The translations under genes were made by a program, and so were the position numbers. The notes beneath the pieces were generated by a model. It was not told the origin of the DNA. It was given only the letters and a program-made list of their open reading frames with translations, and made no database searches. From Winogradskyella pelagia (GTDB lineage Bacteria > Bacteroidota > Bacteroidia > Flavobacteriales > Flavobacteriaceae), in contig NZ_JAGEVF010000006.1 of NCBI RefSeq assembly GCF_017581965.1, positions 1-64,000 of the forward strand: a stretch of 64,000 bases of DNA, read 5' to 3'. Position 1 is the first letter of the stretch, and every line of letters begins with the position of its first letter. Below are positions 52,668 through 61,392 of the stretch, one piece after another.

Positions 52668-54311
52668 TTAAACTTGCAACACCCCTAAATTAAAAGGTTT
52701 TTCAATAGGAGCGTGATTGGCCGCTTCAATACCCATACTTATCCACGTTCTGGTATCAAGCGGATCAATAACACCATCAGTCCAAATTCTTGAAGCTGCG
52801 TAATAAGGCGATACCTGATTGTCATAACGGGATTTTATTTTATTGAATAACTCTTCCTCTTTTTCCTTTGTAATTTTTTCACCTTTCTTTTTAAGGGAAG
52901 CGGTTTCTATTTGAAGCAATACTTTAGCTGCCGAATTACCGCTCATTACAGCTAGCTCAGCACTTGGCCATGCCACGATTAATCGCGGGTCATAAGCTTT
53001 ACCGCACATGGCATAATTTCCTGCCCCATAACTATTACCGATAACAATAGTAAATTTTGGTACTACGGAATTGCTAACTGCATTTACCATTTTTGCACCA
53101 TCCTTAATAATGCCACCATGTTCTGATTTACTGCCTACCATAAACCCAGTGACGTCTTGTAAAAACACCAATGGAATTTTCTTTTGATTACAATTCGCGA
53201 TAAAACGTGTGGCCTTATCCGCAGAATCGTTATAAATCACGCCACCAAACTGCATTTCGCTCGGTTTGGTTTTAGCACCTTTGGTTTTAACGATTTGGCG
53301 TTGGTTAGCAACAATACCAACTGCCCAGCCATCAATGCGCGCATAACCTGTAATAATGGTTTGGCCATAACCTGCTTTATATTCTTCAAATTCAGAGTTA
53401 TCGACTAACCGCTTTATGATGTCGTTCATATCATACTGGTCCGCTCTGCTCTTAGGCAGAATACCGTAAATATGCTCAGGGTTCTCTTTAGGTTTACTGG
53501 CTTTAATCCTATTATAACCCGCTTTATCAAAGTCGCCAATCTTATCCACAATATTCTTAATGGTATCTAAGGCATCTTTATCATCCTTGGCCTTGTAATC
53601 GGTCACTCCAGAAATCTCACAATGTGTTGTTGCTCCACCAAGTGTTTCATTGTCTATAGTTTCACCAATAGCCGCTTTTACCAAATAACTTCCTGCTAAA
53701 AATATGCTTCCTGTTTTATCTACAATGAGTGCTTCATCACTCATAATAGGTAGGTAGGCACCACCTGCTACGCAGCTGCCCATTACGGCCGCAATTTGAG
53801 TAATACCCACACTACTCATTACGGCGTTATTTCTAAAAATACGACCAAAGTGTTCTTTGTCTGGAAATATTTCGTCTTGCATTGGTAGAAAAACACCAGC
53901 ACTATCAACGAGATAAATAATGGGTAATCTATTTTCAATAGCTATTTCTTGAGCACGTAAGTTCTTTTTTCCTGTAATGGGGAACCAGGCGCCAGCTTTA
54001 ACTGTGGCATCGTTTGCAACAACAATACATTGCTTACCTTTTATATACCCGATTTTAATAACAACGCCACCAGAAGGGCATCCGCCATATTCCTCATACA
54101 TACCATCACCTGCAAAAGCTCCAATTTCAATAGATTTTGCCTTAGCGTCTAAAAGATAATCAATACGCTCCCGTGCTGTCATCTTACCTTTACTGTGATG
54201 TTTTTCAATGCTTTTAGTACCGCCTCCAAGCTTGATTTTAGCAAGACGATGTTTTAAATCTGAGACAAGAAGCTTATTGTGATCTTCGTTTTTATTGAAT
54301 TTGATATCCAT
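52668..54311 (-). CDS. Acyl-CoA carboxylase, carboxyltransferase (beta) subunit
   Basis: The 547-residue crotonase-fold subunit has KGKMTARERIDYLLD, the two acyl-CoA and biotin sites (SAGVFLPMQDEIFPD; VMGSCVAGGAYLPIMSDE), and VFLQDVTGFMVGSKSEHGGI with IGNSYGAGNYAMCGKAYDPR. It resembles propionyl-/methylcrotonyl-CoA carboxylase beta. The biotin carboxylase partner is not in the window. The start at 54311 is chosen because conserved sequence begins there; upstream codons enter the promoter region of azoR. Confidence 0.9.
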   Translation of the reverse strand: MDIKFNKNEDHNKLLVSDLKHRLAKIKLGGGTKSIEKHHSKGKMTARERIDYLLDAKAKSIEIGAFAGDGMYEEYGGCPSGGVVIKIGYIKGKQCIVVANDATVKAGAWFPITGKKNLRAQEIAIENRLPIIYLVDSAGVFLPMQDEIFPDKEHFGRIFRNNAVMSSVGITQIAAVMGSCVAGGAYLPIMSDEALIVDKTGSIFLAGSYLVKAAIGETIDNETLGGATTHCEISGVTDYKAKDDKDALDTIKNIVDKIGDFDKAGYNRIKASKPKENPEHIYGILPKSRADQYDMNDIIKRLVDNSEFEEYKAGYGQTIITGYARIDGWAVGIVANQRQIVKTKGAKTKPSEMQFGGVIYNDSADKATRFIANCNQKKIPLVFLQDVTGFMVGSKSEHGGIIKDGAKMVNAVSNSVVPKFTIVIGNSYGAGNYAMCGKAYDPRLIVAWPSAELAVMSGNSAAKVLLQIETASLKKKGEKITKEKEEELFNKIKSRYDNQVSPYYAASRIWTDGVIDPLDTRTWISMGIEAANHAPIEKPFNLGVLQV

Positions 54312-54404
54312 TAATAGAAAATTGTTTTGCACGAATTTACGAAACATTAAGGTTAGGAGATTATCGTTTTTTCTAAATGAAACGTTAAATATATGTAACA
54401 TGGT

Positions 54405-54433
54405 AATATATTCCATGGAATATATTATATTTG
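54405..54433 (+). promoter_or_regulatory. Palindromic operator overlapping the azoR promoter
   Basis: A perfect 22-bp palindrome (54405-54426) has the core TTCCATGGAA with AT flanks. Its last base is the first of TATATTTG (54426-54433), a perfect -7 box for azoR. A repressor bound there would block the promoter. The same core recurs at 56375-56394 before the pirin genes, and a MarR regulator gene lies between the two sites. Confidence 0.75.
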
Positions 54434-54458
54434 AAGTGTAAACTAAAATACATAAAAC

Positions 54459-55061
54459 ATGAAGATTTTGAATATTAATTCAAGTAGTAACAGAGAAACG
54501 TCCGTCTCAACGAGGTATGGCAAAGAACTTATTGCTCAGCTACAATCTAAATTTCCAAGCGCAGAAGTTATAGAGCGCCATACGACATATTCGGACTTAC
54601 CTTTTGTTACGGATTCCATGTTAGGCGCCTTTTTTTCTAAAGAAGACCTTACCGATGCTCAAAAACAAATCGTAAGTGTTTCAGAACAATTAGTATCTGA
54701 ATTAACACAAGCTGACGTCATTGTTTTAACAGCTCCTATCTACAATTTTTCAGTACCAGCGTCTTTAAAGGCCTATTTTGATTTAGTGGCTAGGGCAGGA
54801 CTTACATTTAAATACACTGAGAATGGTCCTGAGGGACTATTAAAAGATAAAAAAGCATTTATTATTGTAAGCAGTGGAGGTACAGAGATAGGCAGTGATA
54901 TAGATTTTGCAGGGAAATATATTAAACATTTCTTATCTTTTCTTGGAATAACTGATACCGAAATAATTAAATTGGATCAATTGATGTTTAAAGCAGATGA
55001 AAAACAACAGGAGGCATCAAAAAGAATAAGTGAAATTTCAACAAACACCGTTAGTATATAG
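54459..55061 (+). CDS. azoR: FMN-dependent NADH:quinone reductase / azoreductase
   Basis: The 200-residue flavodoxin-fold enzyme has ILNINSSSNRETSVS (FMN phosphate), TAPIYNFSVPASLKAYFD and IIVSSGGTEIG. AzoR-type enzymes reduce quinones and azo dyes by two-electron transfer and protect from thiol and quinone stress. It is the first gene of the MarR-regulated unit, directly after the palindromic operator. Confidence 0.9.
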   Translation: MKILNINSSSNRETSVSTRYGKELIAQLQSKFPSAEVIERHTTYSDLPFVTDSMLGAFFSKEDLTDAQKQIVSVSEQLVSELTQADVIVLTAPIYNFSVPASLKAYFDLVARAGLTFKYTENGPEGLLKDKKAFIIVSSGGTEIGSDIDFAGKYIKHFLSFLGITDTEIIKLDQLMFKADEKQQEASKRISEISTNTVSI

Positions 55062-55062
55062 C

Positions 55063-55593
55063 ATGAAAACAATTATAGCATTGGCAGGGAGTAATAGTAG
55101 CACCTCAATTAATAGGCAATTAGCAAATTACGCGGCCTCGTTGGTTGATAATGTCCATGTAAAACAGTTAGACCTTAATGATTTTGAAATGCCAATTTAC
55201 AGTTCTGACAGGGAAAACGAGTCTGGTCATCCAAAAGAGGCCATTGCGTTTGTAGATGAAATTAGACATGCCGATGGTATTATTATATCGTTAGCCGAGT
55301 ACAATGGAGCTTATTCTGGGGCCTTTAAGAATATTTTTGATTGGGCAAGCCGTGTTGAACCTAAGACTTTTTTGGGAAAACCAATGTTGCTTATGGCGTC
55401 TTCACCAGGAGGCAGAGGTGGAGCTTCGGTTTTAGAAATGGCATCTGACCGTTTTCCAAGACATGATGCTAATATTGTTGGAAAGTTTTCATTGCCTGGA
55501 TTTCACAATAACTTTTCGGATGGCAGGATTACTAATGAAGAGTTGAATATGAATTTATTGGAAGAAGTAAAACAATTTGAAGACAGTCTTTAG
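55063..55593 (+). CDS. NAD(P)H-dependent FMN reductase
   Basis: The 176-residue flavodoxin-like reductase has IALAGSNSSTSINRQLANY, EYNGAYSGAFKNIFDWASR and SSPGGRGGASVLEM, all FMN-binding segments. The start at 55063 sits one base after the azoR stop; an upstream in-frame start would overlap azoR. It is likely a chromate/quinone reductase-type partner of azoR. Confidence 0.9.
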   Translation: MKTIIALAGSNSSTSINRQLANYAASLVDNVHVKQLDLNDFEMPIYSSDRENESGHPKEAIAFVDEIRHADGIIISLAEYNGAYSGAFKNIFDWASRVEPKTFLGKPMLLMASSPGGRGGASVLEMASDRFPRHDANIVGKFSLPGFHNNFSDGRITNEELNMNLLEEVKQFEDSL

Positions 55594-55595
55594 TT

Positions 55596-55877
55596 ATGGT
55601 TATTCAAAATGAAAAAATAAATCAAAAAGGACGTTTTTATTTAGAAGTGGACGGTGTTGTAAAGGCAGAAATGACATACAGTTTTGCAGGAGACGATAAA
55701 TTTATAATAGACCATACAGAGGTTGATGACTCTTTAAAAGGCCAAGGTGTGGGCTATAAATTAGTTGAAGCCTCGGTAGATTATGCAAGAACCAATGATT
55801 TAAAAATTATGCCTTTGTGTCCTTTTGCAAATGCGGTTTTTAAAAAGAAACCAGAATATCAAGATGTTCTTTTCTAA
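55596..55877 (+). CDS. Small GNAT-like N-acetyltransferase
   Basis: The 93-residue protein of the YjdJ/GCN5-like type has the acetyl-CoA motif VDDSLKGQGVGYKLVEASVD and the closing MPLCPFANAVFKKKPEYQ. It lies two bases after the FMN reductase gene, in the same operon. The substrate is unknown. Confidence 0.88.
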   Translation: MVIQNEKINQKGRFYLEVDGVVKAEMTYSFAGDDKFIIDHTEVDDSLKGQGVGYKLVEASVDYARTNDLKIMPLCPFANAVFKKKPEYQDVLF

Positions 55878-55919
55878 GGACTAGTGCAAACTATAATAAA
55901 ACAGAAAAGACTTCAATCC

Positions 55920-56357
55920 ATGGGTGACTTAGCAAAAGATATCAATTCAACATTTCCAAACAATAGAGTAAAAGCATTACTTAACATTATTTACACGGCG
56001 AACTGGATAACTAGTTGCCAAAACGAATTTTTTAAGGATTTTGGTATATCGCCGCAACAATATAATATTCTTAGAATTTTACGCGGTGCCAATGAGCCTT
56101 TAAAAGTGCAGACGATTAAAGACAGAATGTTAGAACGATCTCCAAATGCCACACGGTTAATGGATAAGCTTTGTGCTAAAAATTATATTGAGCGATTGCC
56201 TTCAGAACATGATCGGCGTGTCGTTAAAATTGCAATTACTAACCAAGGCAGGGAATTGTTAGACTCTATTCCCAAGAACTTAAATAAAGAATTATTGAAA
56301 AACTTAAATGAAGAAGAAGCTAAGCAGCTCAGCGATTTATTAGATAAAATGCGATAG
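55920..56357 (+). CDS. MarR family transcriptional regulator
   Basis: The 145-residue winged-helix protein has ISPQQYNILRILRGA, the recognition region LKVQTIKDRMLERSPNATRLMD, and a wing YIERLPSEHDRRVVKIAIT with the family DRR. The ATG at 55920 is preferred over GTG at 55884, since conserved sequence starts MGDLAKDI. By position it is expected to bind the TTCCATGGAA palindromes before azoR and before the pirin genes. MarR proteins of this type usually sense quinones, phenols or oxidation. Confidence 0.9.
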   Translation: MGDLAKDINSTFPNNRVKALLNIIYTANWITSCQNEFFKDFGISPQQYNILRILRGANEPLKVQTIKDRMLERSPNATRLMDKLCAKNYIERLPSEHDRRVVKIAITNQGRELLDSIPKNLNKELLKNLNEEEAKQLSDLLDKMR

Positions 56358-56374
56358 TGCATTTTTTTAACCCA

Positions 56375-56394
56375 ATATTTTCCATGGAAAATAT
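56375..56394 (+). promoter_or_regulatory. Palindromic operator upstream of the pirin genes
   Basis: A perfect 20-bp palindrome with the core TTTCCATGGAAA. It shares TTCCATGGAA with the azoR operator and lies 18 bases after the marR stop and 24 bases before the first pirin ATG. Confidence 0.75.
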
Positions 56395-56417
56395 AAATAG
56401 TAGAAAGGAATTTAAAA

Positions 56418-57290
56418 ATGAAACTAAATAGTATAAAACGAGTAGGGCAAAGTGGTTTTGTAAATATGGGACCTATAAGGTTGAGACAACCAATACCTAC
56501 TAGAGATATAGACCAAATTGACCCTTTTGTATTACTCCATCATTATGGACCCTATGAGATTTCAGAAGGAAACAACCCTTTTGATTTAGGACCACACCCA
56601 CATCGTGGATTTGAACCAGTTACCTTTTTATTTCAAGGGGAGCAACTACACAGAGATTCGTTAGGGCATGAAAGTATTGTAAAAGCAGGGGATGTACAAT
56701 GGACCACTGCAGGAAGAGGTATTATTCATGCCGAACGGCCAACCGACGACTTTGTAAAAAAAGGCGGCACAATAGAAGGTATTCAACTCTGGTTGAATCT
56801 ACCATCAGATAAAAAAATGATTACAGCTAATTACCAACATGGAAAGTCAGATGATTTTCCTTTGGTACAATCTCCAGATGGCTTGATTGATATAAAAGTC
56901 GTTGCAGGTGAATTGAATGGAAATAATGGATTAATTAGTACGCAAACTCCAGTTAATGCCTTTATGATTAAGGCAAAAGCGGGCGGAAGTCAGCTCATTC
57001 CTTTTCATAAATCTCATCAAGGAATTTTATACTTGCTAAAAGGGAAAGTAAAAGTAAATGAGGCCGTCACTTTAGAGCTAGATAAGAATCAACTTGTTCA
57101 GTTCAATCAAGATGGTGACCATTTTACCATACAAGCAGAATCAGATAGTTTGCTGCTATTTCTTTCAGGCAAACCGCTTAACGAACCTGTGGCAACCTAT
57201 GGCCCATATGTAATGAATACACAAACCGAATTGCTAGAGGCTATGAGAGATTATCAAATGGGCAAGATGGGTTTCTTACCAAATAATTAG
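56418..57290 (+). CDS. Pirin family protein
   Basis: The 290-residue bicupin has the metal site GPHPHRGFEPVTFLFQGE and AGDVQWTTAGRGIIHAE, typical of pirin/YhhW proteins. These are iron cupins, several with quercetinase activity and a role in redox-linked control. It follows the second operator, so it is probably in the MarR regulon. Confidence 0.92.
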   Translation: MKLNSIKRVGQSGFVNMGPIRLRQPIPTRDIDQIDPFVLLHHYGPYEISEGNNPFDLGPHPHRGFEPVTFLFQGEQLHRDSLGHESIVKAGDVQWTTAGRGIIHAERPTDDFVKKGGTIEGIQLWLNLPSDKKMITANYQHGKSDDFPLVQSPDGLIDIKVVAGELNGNNGLISTQTPVNAFMIKAKAGGSQLIPFHKSHQGILYLLKGKVKVNEAVTLELDKNQLVQFNQDGDHFTIQAESDSLLLFLSGKPLNEPVATYGPYVMNTQTELLEAMRDYQMGKMGFLPNN

Positions 57291-57311
57291 TACAATTTAA
57301 AACTATATATA

Positions 57312-58028
57312 ATGAAGACTATATTTCATAAAGCAGATACTAGAGGTTATGCCAATCATGGTTGGCTCAAATCTCACCACACGTTTAGTTTTGCAGGATA
57401 TCAAAATCCAGAGCGAATGAATTTTGGAATGCTACGTGTATTAAATGATGACATTGTACAACCAAAAATGGGATTTGGAACCCATCCGCATCAAAATATG
57501 GAGATTATTTCCATTCCTTTAAAAGGGGCTTTATCACATAAGGATAGCATGGGTAATAAGCGTGCTATTGAGGTTGGTGAAGTGCAGGTAATGAGTGCAG
57601 GCACAGGATTAACACATTCTGAATTTAATGATAGTAAAACTGAAGAGGTTAACTTCTTGCAACTATGGATTATTCCCGAAGAAATGAGTGTTAAACCAAA
57701 CTATGAGCAGCGACAATTCCCGGTAGAAGAGAGAAAAAATCAATTACAAACGGTTGTTGCACCAAAAAATAAGTTGGAAGGTGATGCTTTACCCATAAGC
57801 CAACAAGCTTATATTTTTAGAACTGATTTAGATGCTGGTAAAAGCGTTAAACAAGACTTGAAATCTCTAGGAAATGGAGTTTATATTTTTGTGGTTGATG
57901 GTAAAATTGAAATTAATGGAAATATACTTGAAAGCAGGGATGCTGTAGGCGTTTCTGAAGCAGAATTCATAGAAATTAATGCCAAAGAGGCTTCCGAAAT
58001 TATATGTATTGAGGTTCCAATGGCTTAA
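57312..58028 (+). CDS. Pirin family protein, YhaK/YhhW type
   Basis: The 238-residue bicupin has HHTFSFAGYQNPERMNFGMLR, the metal site GTHPHQNMEIISIPLKG and GEVQVMSAGTGLTHSEFN. It lies 21 bases after the first pirin gene and ends at a strong terminator. It is distinct from the first pirin, as the first has TTAGRGIIHAE instead of SAGTGLTHSE. Confidence 0.92.
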   Translation: MKTIFHKADTRGYANHGWLKSHHTFSFAGYQNPERMNFGMLRVLNDDIVQPKMGFGTHPHQNMEIISIPLKGALSHKDSMGNKRAIEVGEVQVMSAGTGLTHSEFNDSKTEEVNFLQLWIIPEEMSVKPNYEQRQFPVEERKNQLQTVVAPKNKLEGDALPISQQAYIFRTDLDAGKSVKQDLKSLGNGVYIFVVDGKIEINGNILESRDAVGVSEAEFIEINAKEASEIICIEVPMA

Positions 58029-58051
58029 TTACAATCACTTACTTGATTATC

Positions 58052-58081
58052 AAAGCATTCCATTTAGGAATGCTTTTTTTA
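58052..58081 (+). terminator. Intrinsic terminator after the pirin operon
   Basis: AAAGCATTCC-ATTTA-GGAATGCTTT followed by a T-run: a strong Rho-independent terminator, 24 bases after the second pirin stop. Confidence 0.9.
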
Positions 58082-58131
58082 TCTAAAATCACGATATTTG
58101 CAAGTAACTAACTAAAACTAATTTTGAGATT

Positions 58132-58314
58132 ATGGCAATGAATAAAAACACAGTCCTTGCATGGGCTACTTGGATAATGATTTTTGTGGGCTTAGGCTTA
58201 ATTGCGCTTGGTGCCTTTAGATATGATGAAGTTGCAGGATGGGGATTTGCCGCAGTGGGATTTGGATTCTTTTGTATTTCTTGGGTGTTTAATGCTTTAA
58301 AAGGTAGAGTATAA
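58132..58314 (+). CDS. Small two-helix membrane protein of the ettA locus
   Basis: The 60-residue protein has two membrane helices, VLAWATWIMIFVGLGLIALG and GWGFAAVGFGFFCISWVF. It resembles the CAL67264-type family that sits before ettA in flavobacteria. Its TAA and the ettA ATG share one base (TAATG), so the two are translationally coupled. Function unknown. Confidence 0.85.
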   Translation: MAMNKNTVLAWATWIMIFVGLGLIALGAFRYDEVAGWGFAAVGFGFFCISWVFNALKGRV

Positions 58315-60005
58315 TGAGTGACGATAAAAAAGTAATTTTCTCAATGTCTGGTGTAACCAAGACATTTAAAGGTGCAAACACACCAGTACTAAAAAATATT
58401 TACTTGAGTTTTTTCTATGGTGCCAAGATTGGAATATTGGGGCTTAATGGTTCTGGTAAATCAACACTTTTAAAAATAATTGCAGGTTTAGACAAGAATT
58501 ATCAAGGCAATGTGGTGTTCTCTCAAGACTATACCGTTGGATATTTAGAGCAAGAACCACAGCTAGATGATGAAAAAACGGTTTTAGATGTTGTTAAGGA
58601 AGGTGCAGCAGAAACCGTTGCAATCTTAGATGAATACAACCATATAAATGAACAATTTGGATTAGAAGAGGTATACAGTAATGCTGATAAAATGGAGAAG
58701 CTCATGAATCGTCAAGCAGAACTTCAAGACCAAATCGATGCAAGAAATGCTTGGGAGTTGGATACCAAATTAGAGATTGCTATGGATGCCTTAAGGACTC
58801 CAGAAGGTGATAAGAAAATTGGAGTGCTTTCTGGAGGAGAACGCCGACGTGTAGCATTATGTCGTTTATTATTGCAAGAGCCAGATGTTCTTTTGTTGGA
58901 CGAGCCAACAAACCATTTGGACGCCGAATCCGTTCATTGGTTAGAACATCATTTGGCACAATACAAAGGAACAGTAATTGCTGTAACACACGACAGATAC
59001 TTTTTAGATAATGTTGCAGGTTGGATTTTAGAACTCGATAGAGGAGAAGGTATTCCATGGAAAGGGAATTACTCGTCTTGGTTAGACCAGAAATCTAAGA
59101 GGTTAGCACAAGAGAGTAAAGCAGCATCTAAACGCCAAAAGACTTTGGAGAGAGAGCTAGACTGGGTGAGACAAGGTGCAAAAGGACGTCAAACCAAACA
59201 AAAAGCGCGTTTAAAGAATTACGATAAACTTTTAAACCAGGATCAAAAACAGCTAGATGATAAATTAGAAATATATATCCCTAATGGTCCAAGATTAGGA
59301 ACTAATGTCATAGAGGCAAAGGGTGTTAGCAAAGCTTTTGGAGATAAATTGTTATACGAAGATTTGAACTTTAAGCTGCCACAAGCTGGTATTGTTGGTG
59401 TCATTGGTCCTAATGGTGCAGGGAAAACGACCATATTTAAGATGATTATGGGTGAAGAAACACCTGATAAAGGTACTTTTGAAGTTGGTGAAACTGCTAA
59501 AATTGCTTATGTAGATCAAAGCCACACTAATATAGATTCCGAAAAAACCATTTGGCAGAACTTTAGCGATGAGCAAGAGCTCATTATGATGGGTAATAGA
59601 CAAGTAAATTCTAGGGCTTATCTAAGTCGTTTTAATTTTTCAGGCAGTGAACAAAACAAAAAAGTCAAATTACTTTCAGGTGGAGAGCGAAACCGCTTGC
59701 ATTTAGCAATGACTCTCAAGGAAGAAGGTAATGTATTACTTTTAGATGAGCCAACTAATGATTTAGATGTCAATACATTAAGAGCATTAGAAGAAGGCTT
59801 GGAAAACTTTGCAGGTTGTGCAGTGGTCATTAGCCATGATAGGTGGTTTTTAGATAGAATATGTACACATATCTTAGCATTTGAAGGTGATTCTCAGGTC
59901 TATTTCTTTGAAGGTGGTTTCTCAGATTATGAAGAAAACAAAAAGAAACGTTTAGGTGCAGATATAATGCCTAAGCGTATTAAGTATAAAAAGTTAGTGC
60001 GCTGA
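58314..60005 (+). CDS. ettA: Energy-dependent translational throttle protein EttA (ABC-F ATPase)
   Basis: The 563-residue protein has two ABC cassettes: GLNGSGKST (about 43-51), LSGGERRRVALCRLL, LLLDEPTNHLD; then GPNGAGKTT (about 364-372), LSGGERNRLHLAMTL, LLLDEPTNDLD. A charged linker with ERELDWVRQGAKGRQTKQKA joins them. There is no membrane domain. EttA binds the ribosomal E site and gates the first elongation cycle according to ATP/ADP level. Confidence 0.95.
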   Translation: MSDDKKVIFSMSGVTKTFKGANTPVLKNIYLSFFYGAKIGILGLNGSGKSTLLKIIAGLDKNYQGNVVFSQDYTVGYLEQEPQLDDEKTVLDVVKEGAAETVAILDEYNHINEQFGLEEVYSNADKMEKLMNRQAELQDQIDARNAWELDTKLEIAMDALRTPEGDKKIGVLSGGERRRVALCRLLLQEPDVLLLDEPTNHLDAESVHWLEHHLAQYKGTVIAVTHDRYFLDNVAGWILELDRGEGIPWKGNYSSWLDQKSKRLAQESKAASKRQKTLERELDWVRQGAKGRQTKQKARLKNYDKLLNQDQKQLDDKLEIYIPNGPRLGTNVIEAKGVSKAFGDKLLYEDLNFKLPQAGIVGVIGPNGAGKTTIFKMIMGEETPDKGTFEVGETAKIAYVDQSHTNIDSEKTIWQNFSDEQELIMMGNRQVNSRAYLSRFNFSGSEQNKKVKLLSGGERNRLHLAMTLKEEGNVLLLDEPTNDLDVNTLRALEEGLENFAGCAVVISHDRWFLDRICTHILAFEGDSQVYFFEGGFSDYEENKKKRLGADIMPKRIKYKKLVR

Positions 60006-60050
60006 CCACTAGTTAAAAGAGCCAGTTACATTCTGTCTTTAATTTTGGTT

Positions 60051-60272
60051 TTACTCACCATATAGGTGACCACCAGTAAAATCTTTATAAGATTCATCGA
60101 TGTCTTTAAACGCATTGGTTTCCATTAGTTTTTTATTCTCAGCTTTTAACCTATACATTTTTACAATGGCTATTATAATAAAGACTAAAAATATGGAAGC
60201 AACTGCTATTAATATCATTGTCAACTGAGTAGTAGTGACCAAGAGCGCTATGAAGTGCAGATTATCAAGCAT
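60051..60272 (-). CDS. Small single-helix membrane protein
   Basis: The 73-residue protein has a hydrophobic helix TTTQLTMILIAVASIFLVFI followed by IIAIVKMYRLKAENKKLME, then an acidic tail with DESYKDFTGGHLYGE. It is a single membrane pass with a cytoplasmic coiled segment. It converges on ettA. The family is not recognised; the full-length frame and neighbourhood spacing support it as real. Confidence 0.6.
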   Translation of the reverse strand: MLDNLHFIALLVTTTQLTMILIAVASIFLVFIIIAIVKMYRLKAENKKLMETNAFKDIDESYKDFTGGHLYGE

Positions 60273-60462
60273 GTTTGTGTTTTGTTAGATTTGGGTTCTA
60301 CAGGGCTAATATAGAAAAAAAACAACTACGCAACACTCTTATTTTAAAATAATTACAAATTATTGGCTTTAATTTCCTCGATAAAAGGGGATGTTATATC
60401 GTTTAAAAGCAGTGTTTATCGGACAAACAGTGTTAGTTTATAAACTTATTAACAGTCTTTAA

Positions 60463-61233
60463 CTAATACCATTTCATCAATCTAACTTCTATTGATTTAT
60501 CTGCTGTTTCTACTAGATTTTTAAATTTATTAACGTCACTTAGACCTTCTGTTCCTCTGTAATGATACGGTATAACTTGCTTTGGTTTAAAATCTAATAC
60601 AGCACTTGCTGCACTTTCAATGGGCATTGTATATGGTAAATTCATGCAGACCATTGCCTTATCAATATTCTTAAGTCCCCGCATCTCTGGAATGTCTTCA
60701 GTATCACCAGAAATATATATACGCTCTCCACCGAGAGTTAATACGTAGCCGTTACCTCTTCCTTTTTCATGAAATTTCAATGCCTCTTCACGAAGATTGT
60801 ACATTGGTATGGCCTCGATGTCAATATTGGATATAGTTTTCTTTTGCCCATTTGCAAGCATTACAGCGTCACTTAATGCTGTACTCGGAATTTGGTCAAT
60901 GACTGCCTGTGGTGCCACAACAGGAATGCCTTTAAGATTTAGTGCTTCTAAAGTTTTAGTACTTAAATGATCGCCGTGGATATCAGTAATTAAAACCAAG
61001 GTCGGTTGCTTTTGATTATTGAAGGCTTCTACTCCGCCGACCGGATCAACATAAACGACATTATCGCCAGACTCCAAAACTAGAGTTCCATGATTAATGG
61101 GAATAATTTTTACGGATTTGGTGTCTTTTTCCTCAATAACGATAGCCTCAGAAGTATCGCTTTTTGCCTTATTCTTACACGTAAAAAATAATGCAATAGC
61201 AATTAAAAAAAGTGGTGATTTTAAAAATTTCAT
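60463..61233 (-). CDS. Lipoprotein MBL-fold metallohydrolase
   Basis: The 256-residue protein has lipobox FFTC at Cys19. The MBL fold follows: VYVDPVGG, LVLITDIHGDHLS (metal ligands, with the first His replaced by Asp: DIHGDH), YISGDTEDIPEM and VIPYHYRG. It resembles UlaG-like hydrolases. The altered first ligand position is as seen in some UlaG-like members. Substrate unknown. Confidence 0.88.
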   Translation of the reverse strand: MKFLKSPLFLIAIALFFTCKNKAKSDTSEAIVIEEKDTKSVKIIPINHGTLVLESGDNVVYVDPVGGVEAFNNQKQPTLVLITDIHGDHLSTKTLEALNLKGIPVVAPQAVIDQIPSTALSDAVMLANGQKKTISNIDIEAIPMYNLREEALKFHEKGRGNGYVLTLGGERIYISGDTEDIPEMRGLKNIDKAMVCMNLPYTMPIESAASAVLDFKPKQVIPYHYRGTEGLSDVNKFKNLVETADKSIEVRLMKWY

Positions 61234-61392
61234 AGGTTTTAGTTTATTCCAAAAGTAAATAATGCTATTTCATTGCTAAAGGATGTAACATTTTTATAAC
61301 ATTTACTACCTATATTTTATAGGATAAAATTTTTATTCTCATTTAAAATTGCCGAAATTGTCTATCCATTTTTTAACTAAATACCAAACCAA

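Noticed and set aside
54312..54416. Longer start for the acyl-CoA carboxylase subunit
   Set aside because: It would run through the azoR operator; the conserved protein begins at 54311.
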